64,000 nucleotides of DNA from Eukaryota sp. TZLM1-RC. Its lineage: Eukaryota; Metamonada: BaSk clade. Shown here in pieces: positions 49,932-58,543 of the stretch. The position numbers and the translations under genes were made by a program. How positions within the stretch are numbered: the first letter of the stretch is position 1; every line of letters begins with the position of its first letter. The stretch is taken from contig JAUPSS010000003.1 of the NCBI GenBank assembly GCA_040285825.1, positions 1,116,001-1,180,000 on the forward strand. The letters are read 5' to 3'. The notes under the pieces were generated by a model. It made no database searches and was not told the DNA's origin. It worked only from the letters and a program-made list of their open reading frames with translations.

Positions 49932-50874
49932 ATTATTAAGTATAGATTGTTAAATATTGATCTTGATGAACAACAGCAGAACACAACGAAGATACTGTGT
50001 TACACAAGACTCAACATCACCAATGGCGAAAATCATAGTGATACAACTTAATAAGTGGTAAGAAGTTATAACTTGAGAGATAACACCGCGAACGCAACGT
50101 GACGGACGGGGAGTGTTCGTGGGAAAGGTACAATTGTTGAAATAAGAAGCCAACTCGGCCGACAAGACACAGAAGAGTAGAATCTTCCATAGCCAATCCA
50201 CAAGGGAGAGACTACACGTCAAGGAACTGTGTCTTGCCTCAAGTCGTCATCACTGGCCTTGGTGTTGTCTATTTTTGAAAAGACAAATGAACGAATGCCC
50301 TATAGAAATGATCCTGATAGAGTATAATCGTTCTGAGAACAAAAAGGCTATTGCTCTTCAAGAGATTTATATAATTTTTGTTTACGTAGTGCCGTGGAAA
50401 TTTTTTTACCATTAACAGAATTCTGTAAAAACTATTTCTCAACAATTGTTTCCACATCGTCCAAAAAAGTTGACCTAAATAAATGATGAATCTCAACATT
50501 GTAGACCAAATGCTTTATATTTGTGTCCTTAACACTAGTGTCCTCGATCTCACCACAATATGATTGCTACAGACTCATCAAAATCCCAATAGATCACCAC
50601 TGTTGTTCATTCAATTGTGAGAAGCTTCAGCAATGAAGCAAACAATTCAGGATTTTGGAGAGGAGCCCTTGGTTCAATGAATTTGAAGTGATGAAGTCCA
50701 TTAAAGCCACTGTTTGAAATTTGATATGCCTGAAGACAACCGTTTTTACCTAACTGCAAGTGACTGAAATCCTTCTAGCCGTCTGTCTTAATGTTATATC
50801 AAAAAACAAATACATTAAAGAATAAAGTGACCAATGATTAAATGTTTATAAACACGAGAAAAAAGCTAAACAAT
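49932..50874. other. spacer with decayed repeats
   Basis: A minus-strand frame at 50222-49950 (90 aa, two hydrophobic stretches) lacks an ATG and may be an exon or chance. Around 50630-50710, sequence resembling the family 3 retrotransposon 3' end (GGATTTTGGAGAGGAG...TTCAATGAATTTG) is visible. Nothing else can be supported. Confidence 0.35.
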
Positions 50875-52191
50875 TCAATTCCGCATCATTGTTCCTGGTT
50901 CATCCTCAAGAAACACATCCTGAGTAGACACAACTATACGCATAAACAAAGTATCGTCCCTCAACATTTGTTTAAGATTGGAAAATTGAATAAAACTTTC
51001 CCAGCCCCAATTGAGAGAGCTAGCATCATCAGAATCTTCAAAGCGATGGCCTACAGACTCATAGCCCCACAAACGGAGACCTGTGTTCGGATCAATTACC
51101 TTTATCTTGAAGCGAGTAAACCTAGACCACTGCCCATCTACTTCTCCATCGCTTCTCTCAGCATACAGGTAAACAGAGGTGTAGCCACGACTACCCTTAG
51201 GATAGAGAACTACCTGCCACTTTCGACCACATACATCTTCAAAGAATGGTGATTTCAATTGTTTGGCAGAAATGTGGGAGAAATTCGGAATGCTCCAGTC
51301 AAGACGAGCACCACAGGAGAATCTTGGGCAGGCAAACACACTAGACTTCTCACGTTCATCAGAGGAGTGGAGGGATAAAACTTCTTGAAGAAGTTCTTTT
51401 GGAAACAGTGGGGGCTTGTGTTGTTGGAGTGTGTGTAATTGTTCCAAGGATAACTGTTGCCACCTTATTGAGGTGTACAGAGATTGTGCTTCATCTGGAT
51501 GAAGATTATGATGAATGCAGTACCTGCCAACGGTTTGAGCAACTTGGAGTTCACTGACTGAGTATAAAACTTCACGATCAACCAAAGTTTTCAGCTGACT
51601 ATAAGAAAGAATGTTGAGGCAATTTGGGTCTTCCTGCACTATGAAACCAAAAGCTTCAGCAAGAATTGAAAGGCATCTCGCTTCAACAGAAGTGAGGTTA
51701 CAGGCGGCGGCGGCTTGTATATAACTTAGCGAACAATCAGTAGCCACAGAACGCTCCATATAGTCAGAACACTTTGTTATAAGAGGGGAAATTTGGAAAC
51801 GGGACGCTTCAAACAGGAGTGACATTACTGTTTCGGGGTGCAGCACAACATCTCCTGTGTACATGTACTTCAACAATTCGGGAAAGACTCCATTTGGATC
51901 ATCCCAAGAAAGAGGGATTTCCTTCTGAGATGATTCGCGCCAATTTCCACTGAAAAGGGCTCTGAAAAAATCAGATGAACTAGCAAGGATGATGCGGTGA
52001 AGGTGAAATCGCTCATTATTTACAACTAGAGTCACGTCAGAAAAATCACCCGAATCAAGATAGTGTCCAAAGTGGGCACCGTTAGGAAATGAACAACAGG
52101 GTTTACTAGTTTGGTTGGACATAAGCTCCAGTGAACTATCGTAGCCGTTGTGTATAACAAGACATCCTGGAGAACCAGATCGACCACCCAT
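50875..52191 (-). CDS. BTB-BACK-MATH domain protein (cullin-3 adaptor type)
   Basis: Protein of 438 aa. BTB domain at about residues 40-150: SGDFSDVTLVVNNERFHLHR, LASSSDFFRALFSGNWRES and LLKYMYTGDVVL. BACK domain at about 155-265: SYIQAAAACNLTSVEARCLS, then the helical YSVSELQVAQTVGRYC. MATH/TRAF-like domain at about 295-435: LDWSIPNFSHI, GRKWQVVLYPKGSRGYTSVYLY, and WGWESFIQFSNLKQM, ending LFMRIVV. BTB proteins of this layout recruit substrates to cullin-3 E3 ligases. The order (BTB first, MATH last) is the reverse of animal SPOP and plant BPM proteins but is known in protists. The 5' end faces Fanzor copy B about 145 bp upstream. Confidence 0.9.
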   Translation of the reverse strand: MGGRSGSPGCLVIHNGYDSSLELMSNQTSKPCCSFPNGAHFGHYLDSGDFSDVTLVVNNERFHLHRIILASSSDFFRALFSGNWRESSQKEIPLSWDDPNGVFPELLKYMYTGDVVLHPETVMSLLFEASRFQISPLITKCSDYMERSVATDCSLSYIQAAAACNLTSVEARCLSILAEAFGFIVQEDPNCLNILSYSQLKTLVDREVLYSVSELQVAQTVGRYCIHHNLHPDEAQSLYTSIRWQQLSLEQLHTLQQHKPPLFPKELLQEVLSLHSSDEREKSSVFACPRFSCGARLDWSIPNFSHISAKQLKSPFFEDVCGRKWQVVLYPKGSRGYTSVYLYAERSDGEVDGQWSRFTRFKIKVIDPNTGLRLWGYESVGHRFEDSDDASSLNWGWESFIQFSNLKQMLRDDTLFMRIVVSTQDVFLEDEPGTMMRN

Positions 52192-52263
52192 TTCAGATAT
52201 CTACTGTAAAGAGGTATCAGAACGGATGAACTTAAAGTAGTATCCTGTCATCTGACACATGAG

Positions 52264-52284
52264 ATCAGGACAAATTGTCCTGAT
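52264..52284. promoter_or_regulatory. near-perfect 21-bp inverted repeat upstream of the BTB gene
   Basis: ATCAGGACAA-A-TTGTCCTGAT is a palindrome with a single central base, followed by a half-site copy (TTTGTCCTGATTTGTC). It lies about 75-95 bp before the start codon of the BTB gene. It could be an operator-like site or a transcript hairpin. Confidence 0.5.
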
Positions 52285-52334
52285 TTTGTCCTGATTTGTC
52301 AAGTGATTTGATTATCTTTTATCTGTTGTTTTCA

Positions 52335-54340
52335 TTTGAAACGCATACTTTTTTCAAGCATCATTCAAACTTATTTCAAGAACTTTCATCCTTGGTGAGA
52401 TCGTCCACAGACGTTTTAGAATCCTCGAATAATTGGCCACCAATCTCAGTGAGCCCATTTCTCCTCTAGAACAATACGTAGCTTTGAAGCTAGTTTCTTT
52501 GTGTTCTCTGGAACGCTTCTGGTCATGTTCCATAGTAGTGCTCACTAATTGCAATTTCTAGCTGATTTAGTGATGTAGAAATGTCTCTAGACCAAACTTG
52601 ATTACATTCCGGACAACTGAAATAGGCGTTGTGAACTTTAACTTCGCCATCAACTTCTTGATAGATTTTTTGGTGTAGCATCTTGCAGCAGTTCACCTTT
52701 GCAGATGTCATGTATTGATCTCCGATCTTGACATTAGCAAATGAACATTGTAACAACTTGAGAAACGCCTTACGTGGTGTTTTCACTTTTTGACGTGATG
52801 TACCACCACTTCCATTGCCAAACCATGCCTTTACTTCTCGACCGTCTGCAAATTTTTTCGCTTTGTTGATAATTGAGCTGAATTTTTTCTGTTTTCTTAT
52901 AAAGAAGTCAAATGTGTTTCTCCTCAATGCTTTTCGAGCACTCAGATATAATTGCTGCTACAGCAATGATCGTCTTACGTTATTACCTTCATAGTCCTTA
53001 TAGTCACCGATAGTTGATATTTCAAGCAGATAATGGTTCAATTTCTGCACGTCATAAACATCTATTGATGAGTGGGTCAGTGAAGCGGAGTGATTGATTT
53101 TTCGTTGCTTTGGTACCAAGAAGATATTGGAAACGGTCGGCCCTGAACGTGTTCCAATGCTGGAACCACATAGATTTGAGTAGTTGGGGTCGATGGCCCA
53201 GAACACCATTTCCGTTTCGTCATCAGGTACCTGCCACTCAGTAGCTTTTGGTTTCTGGCGAGGTCTTGGCCGTTCAATCTTGGCTTGCAAGGTATGTTTT
53301 CTATTCCGAGTGGTTTCGTAATAATCAAGTTCCCCTCTGGATTTCTCTTCTGCCAGGGCTTCTCCAGACAATGTCACTTGTGTTGCTTTTGGGTGGTTTG
53401 TGAAAGTTATACGGACACCATCACCATTAGAAGACATGGTGTAGTCATTAGCTTTTGTTCCAAGAAATAAATAAGGGCTTTTCAAAATTGTTCGTGGTGT
53501 GTTTTTGGAGATAAAATGGTTGAGAACCTATGTGGAAAAGGGAACAAAATTAGGCCTTAAACTAGCCAGAGGGCTGAGTCTCTGTGTCTGAATGTATGCG
53601 GAAAGGCTTGCTCGAGGTGGTTTTGGATTGTTAATCTGGAACGAAAGATGTAGAAATTATTCCTTTGATTAAAAGTCACTCTTTGGGAAGGAAGAAGAGT
53701 GTTGTACCATTGCGGATCACCAACCAAGTAGTTAAATAGAGTGACAGCCAATGTATGTTGTGTGTTGAACCAAGAAAGAAGAGGTTCCCGAAAGTTCGTG
53801 TTGTTGTGAAGTACAGAACCAGTATAAGTGGCTGATGCAGGGCAGTTATGTCCAATTGCATACGAGCGAAAGAAGTTGAGCTTCCAAGACACAAGACCAT
53901 CAGCAACGAGCTGTCGGTAGTTGCCTTGCAGCTGGCGGCACTTTGCATCCACCAGTTGTTGGAGAGGCCTACTAGTGGGTAGCGCATGTTTACGACCTGT
54001 TGTTGAATAAGAACAAAGTAGCAAGCGGCCATGATGTAGAGATTCACTCGAGCTTCTCACACACATGACCTTTGCCAAGTCTGTTGAATGGATGTCTAAC
54101 TCTGGGCTCAAAGACCGCCACAAAGTCAAAACACTGAATCCAAAATTGATGCTGATTCAGGAAATGACTGTCTTCAGGGAAGCGCACAGCAAAAACTCTG
54201 GGTAGCAAGCTGCCATCTCTGTTCAGCTGTTCTATCAATGTAATCACACACTGGCCGCTCCAAGAACTGAAGAAGGGAGCAGGCATGTGTCCATGATTGC
54301 ATAAACCTTACTGAAAACGGAAGGTGCACGGACAATCAGA
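52335..54340 (-). pseudogene. Fanzor nuclease, copy B (better preserved)
   Basis: Near-duplicate of copy A on the opposite strand. The frame 54129-53557 runs through QLVADGLVSWKLNFFRSYAI to RHRDSALWL. A 35-nt GT-AG intron (53561-53527) then joins in phase to VLNHFISKN and the frame 53485-52958, with RuvC-I MVFWAIDPNYSNLCGSS. After a TAG shared with copy A, the frame 52927-52523 carries RKQKKFSSIINKAKKF, GNGSGGTSRQKVKTPRKAF, NCC, CPEC and RuvC-III WSRDISTS. The upstream frame (54286-54044, containing FWIQCFDFVAVFEP) is offset by one frame near 54060. With a 21-24-nt intron removing the TAG and one more junction, a full protein is conceivable. The proposed RuvC Asp residues are both present. 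Confidence 0.8.
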
Positions 54341-54847
54341 AATGATTGATTTCTCAGTTTCAGTTACTTTTAAAAGTCAAAGCAGCTGTTCGTTTAATCA
54401 AGGGTGTTTGTAGATTCAATAAATTCGTAAAGTTTCACAACTTAATTCCTTTATTCTCTACAAACAAATTACCAAGGGAAGTCACAACACCCGTTTCTTC
54501 CTTCCTATTTCTTTCCCTCTTTGACGAAAAACCTTTTGCTCCTCGTTCAACTATATCTGAGTCCGCCAGTGATCTTGATGAAACTCTTGGCTTTTCTATT
54601 ATAAAGATTATAGGTTTTGTTTAGTGTGATCACACATTGACTATAAAACATTGAATCCCATAAAGTAGACTAACAAAAAAAAGTCTGTGAAGGCACTTAT
54701 GGCTATTCTTGAGTCTAAACTCGAGTCTATTGCAGATCGTCCATCCCAAGCTGTCCAACAACTTCTGCTGCACCCCCTGCTAGTCCTCCCTCTGGTGCTC
54801 CCCCACCTCCACTTTCTCTTCCTGCGTTTTAGAATCTCCTCAACTGT
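54341..54847 (+). other. companion gene of Fanzor unit B, truncated
   Basis: Divergent from Fanzor copy B and homologous to the companion gene of unit A. Block 1 (54346-54624) is here a clean frame with FNKFVKFHNLIPLFSTNKLP, REVTTPVSSFLFLSLFDEKP and RSTISESASDLDETLGFSII. Block 2 (54687-54830) has the LESKLESIADRPSQ segment with frame changes. Homology to units A and C stops at about 54847 (after CTCCTCAACTG), so block 3 is missing. Conservation across three copies suggests a real protein, but I cannot name it. Confidence 0.55.
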
Positions 54848-54945
54848 TTACATTCATGAGCTGTTGTTTTTGGCCTTCTTTGCATTCATTTTCTATCGTT
54901 TTGCCTGATTGTTGTTGCTGATTATGTCTATTTTTGAACGGTTGC
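54848..54945. other. short unique stretch
   Basis: Joins the truncated unit B to a retrotransposon fragment. Nothing recognised. Confidence 0.35.
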
Positions 54946-55410
54946 AAAACTAAAAACAAAATTTTTCCCTCCACCAAAAAAGAGCTTGACCGAAAATAGA
55001 CGGTTTAGTGAAATTAATACCACCAAAATTAGATGATAAAAATACATGACTTCGAATTAGTTCAGGATTGACATCAATCAAAGATGCAAAAAATTTTGTT
55101 CTCAAGTAATTAAATGAGCAGCAAAAATCACATGAAATACCAGGAGAAGTTTTTCTCAAAATGTGAGTAATTTTGATTTTACCTGAATAACAAATTTGTA
55201 AAGTAAACAACTCAATATGTTTCTCTATTTCCAAAGAAGAAATTGCATCAAGTTCAGAACCCGATTTTTAGAAAAGATTATTTAACGGAAATTTTGGGAA
55301 CATTTCCAGGCCAACAACCAAGGAAACGAAATTCATCTGAGGAATAGTTTCCAAAAGGAATTTCAACATTATCAATGGTTAACCTGGAATTTCGTTATTT
55401 ACCGCTTTGT
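54946..55410 (-). mobile_element. non-LTR retrotransposon family 1 internal RT fragment
   Basis: The minus strand reads EIEKHIELFTLQICYSGKI, HILRKTSPGISCDFCCSFNY, LRTKFFASLIDVNPELIRSH and LGGINFTKPSIF-like sequence. This is the segment after the YMDD motif in the full-length element (20.76-21.0 kb). Further 5' pieces appear at about 55290-55400 (FLGCWPGN). The 3' part of the element is absent, so it is a broken internal piece. Confidence 0.75.
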
Positions 55411-56095
55411 TTGAAGAAATAGGTTTATTTAAAATATTAATGAATTATTTCTATGGACAATCATAGTGAACTCAGATGAGAATAGCAACTTTGAATATGC
55501 AACATCATTCATTGGGACATTAGTCGAAATGATGATGCTATTATGGATAATGAACAATTGCTTACTCCTGAAAGTCAATTGTATCTACATCGTAGAATAT
55601 TTATGGGAAGTTTTGGTGCAATTTGTTGATGAATCATTGGTTGCAAATTCACTATTTTGTCCAGTATTAATGCAAATTAAAACGAATTAATTAAACTACT
55701 CTTAATGATCATTTCAGAGATATAAGGCAGGAGAAGGAGAAACCATTTAACAGCACAACCTTTAAGCCTAATCAATTGTGAAGCATTGTGGAGACAAACA
55801 ACGATTGTGAAAACTACAAACACAACCATGCTTTGGGGCTGAGTTATATAATGACGTGAACTCTTTAGGCTGTGCAGTGTCTTCCTAACATGTTCTTAAC
55901 ATGGAAACCAACAACAACAGGTGAATTATTTGTTTATGAATTGTACCTGAAATAGTTATTAATCTCACTCATTGGAGCACATTCAGGTGGTGTTTGATAG
56001 GATATCCGTAAGCACTACGATGATCCATTTGGATGGTTAATGTTTAACAAATAACTCAAAACATCATTATTCAATTATTATTTCTTTTAAAAGAG
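55411..56095. other. spacer, nothing recognised
   Basis: About 690 bp of AT-rich DNA. A plus-strand frame of 74 aa (55466-55690) has no family features. Probably decayed repeats. Confidence 0.3.
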
Positions 56096-58400
56096 TTAAG
56101 TCATCCGCAATTAATTTTTTCCGTCCTTATCAGTTTGCTATTGGAAATTCTGATAGCACAACTTGTGCTGCGTTGTGTACAGATTTACTTTTCAATCAAA
56201 AAGGCGAGAATTATTTATTGAATATTGATTTTAAAAATGCTTTCAACTCGGTTTTTTTTAAAAAAAAACTGGAATATTTATTGAGATAAAAATAACTATC
56301 TAGAATTCAATATCCTCCAAACAAGCGTCACTATTACTGAACCTACTCACAGCATTACGTTCATATTCTACACCGATAGCTAAAAGTGCCTTTGAAATCA
56401 TTGTAGGAATAGACTTGAAAATGAAAAAAACAATTCTATTTAACCAGAAAGTGGAGTTCATTGTTTTACCAGAACTATTCAGTAACACTTTTTTAAAATT
56501 TTCCAAAAAGTGCAAGCCTGAAGGATTCGGTTTTTCGCTCAAGTATTTTACATGAACTTGAACTACATGGCTCCACTTTTGCCGTATTTTAAATTGATGT
56601 ATGGATCACCCTCTAACTTAATTTTCCATTCTGAGAATAATGTTTCGTCAAGAGGCGTCAAACAAGGGGATCCATTGGGTCCATTTTTCTTTTGCTTAGC
56701 ACTGCAATCAGTTTTGGTAAAATTTAAGTTGGATTTTCCTGACATTCATAAATGTGCTTATGCAGACGATTTATCACTTATCGGTCCTTTGTCTCTTTTG
56801 CAGCACGGATTACAACATTTCGTTATTCTGTCCAAACAAATAGGGTTAGATATTAAATTGCCCAAGTGTTTCATTATTGGTAATCAGAATGCTGAGGTAG
56901 CATTTAATGAAACTATTATCAAATACGTTGATTATGAGGAAGATGCGATTCGTTTTCTTGGCTCTTATTTTGGAAATTGTGAAAAGGTTAAATCGATTTT
57001 GACAGGTATTTTGGGAAAAATCGAAGAGCAACTTTTAGCTATTCAAGATCTAGAAATTGACAAACATTTAGCGTTTTCGGTCCTAAATGTGTGTTTTGGA
57101 TCAAAAATTAATCACCTTCTTCGTTCTTTATCCCCCACAATTTCTCATGATTTTGCACGTCAATTTAATACTTTGAGATCCAATTTTTTAGGTAATTTGG
57201 TGGAAATATGCCCATCAGAAATTCCTTATCATGCAATTTTTAGTCCTAAATTTGCTGGAGTTGGTTTTTCAAAAGCAGAGTATTTATGCAAAATTGCTTT
57301 TATTGGTGGTATGAAAAAATTTCTTTTTGAGTGGAAACTTCGTTTTGATCATATTACTTTGAATGAATCACATCTTTTATTAATTTCACTTGAACACATG
57401 GTGCAGGAACTACCTGTTGATGTGTGGAATAAGTGTTTTCCTTCAAGTTTGCCCTCTGTACCTTCGAGATCTTTTACCAATCTTCATCTTGCTGTTGTGA
57501 AATTACAGAAGTCTGTTCTAATTGGTTTTGAAGACCTGGATTTTTCTGAACGACTTAGTGTGACTAAGATTAATAATCTCGTCTTTGCTGCCTTTTTATC
57601 AGACATCCAGAACTGCACTAGTTTAATATCTCAGCAACCAAGGCCATTTGGTCTTCACTTAACAAATGAAGCATGGAAACAAAACATGCGGTTGAGATTG
57701 GGGCTGTATCCAAGTGGTCTTTTGGATAATTCTGTTTGTATTTGTAACGAAAAACCTACTACCAATTTCCGTCATATTGTGAGCTGTAAGAAATTTCTCC
57801 AATATAGGTCAGTTCTTCATAATGCCGTTCGTGATGTGACATATAAGATGTTCAAGTGTTACAATTTTAGTTGCAAAGTAGAACCATTGTTGAAGCATCA
57901 TAGTGATAATAATCTGTTTAATTCACGTCGAGGTGATTTAATTGCTCCTTTTGTGGATTCCTCTCAAGTTGTTGTTGATTTTACTACAGTTGATCCCTTT
58001 GCTTTTATTTATCGTGATGATGTTTTACTTAGTGCTAATGGTCATTTAAACAAGGCTGAAGACCGTAAAAGACATAAATATACTGAGATATTAAATGATT
58101 TAAATAAGAGTCTTTACTCGAAGTTTTCGTTTGTTCCTTTTGCCTTTTCGATTTTTGGCAACATTGGACAGTCCGCCTTTAATTTTATCAATGATTTGGT
58201 AATTTATGTCGTTCAAGTGGTAAGAATTTTGCTGGGTATTTATGGAAGAATCGTATCATTTTCGCTTTGTACTGAAGTGTTCCCAAGTACTTGAGTTTAA
58301 TGATGTCCAAGCTGTATAAGGATTCATCAAGAGTTGGCGTGGAGAATTTTGTTTCTTATGTGTTTTAGTTTGTTTTGTTATGTTTTGTTACTTTTTTTAA
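56096..58400 (+). mobile_element. non-LTR retrotransposon family 2 with internal inverted insertion
   Basis: The RT domain starts near 56130 (FFRPYQFAIGNSDSTTCAAL, LLNIDFKNAFNSV), is interrupted at about 56255-56550 by an antisense piece, and resumes at 56552 for 580 aa: SSRGVKQGDPLGPFFFCLAL, CAYADDLSLIGPL (YADD instead of YMDD), the knuckle CICNEKPTTNFRHIVSCKKF, RRGDLIAPF...VVVDFTTVDPF (endonuclease), and KRHKYTEILNDLNKSLYSKF, FAFSIFGNIGQS. A frame change near 58215 spoils the last residues (LWKNRIIFAL in another frame). It is relatively well preserved and clearly distinct from family 1. The 5' part of the element is missing. Confidence 0.8.
56255..56550 (-). mobile_element. antisense C-terminal piece of a family 2-like element inside its relative
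   Basis: The minus strand reads LHFLENFKKVLLNSSGKTMN, STFWLNRIVFFIFKSIPTMI and YERNAVSRFSNSDACLEDIEF, the C-terminal end of the same type of polyprotein. The joint shows T8/A9 homopolymers at 56252-56271. Nested antisense insertion of a 5'-truncated copy, or a twin-priming inversion, would explain it. Confidence 0.7.
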
Positions 58401-58543
58401 TAAATTTTAACAATAATTAAAATGATTTATTGAATCATAATTTAAAACATCCAAACAAATTGGTCCTAATTAAAAGACGATAAACATTGAAAAAAATCAT
58501 TAAAAAAGATATAGTACAGATGATGATCCAAAATTGACCTTTT
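58401..58543. other. 3' spacer
   Basis: AT-rich convergent region between the retrotransposon tail and the androglobin-like gene. No gene seen. Confidence 0.4.

Noticed and set aside
49950-50222. 90-aa minus-strand frame with hydrophobic stretches
   Set aside because: It lacks an ATG near its start, has no family motif and lies in a decayed spacer. Not supported as a gene.
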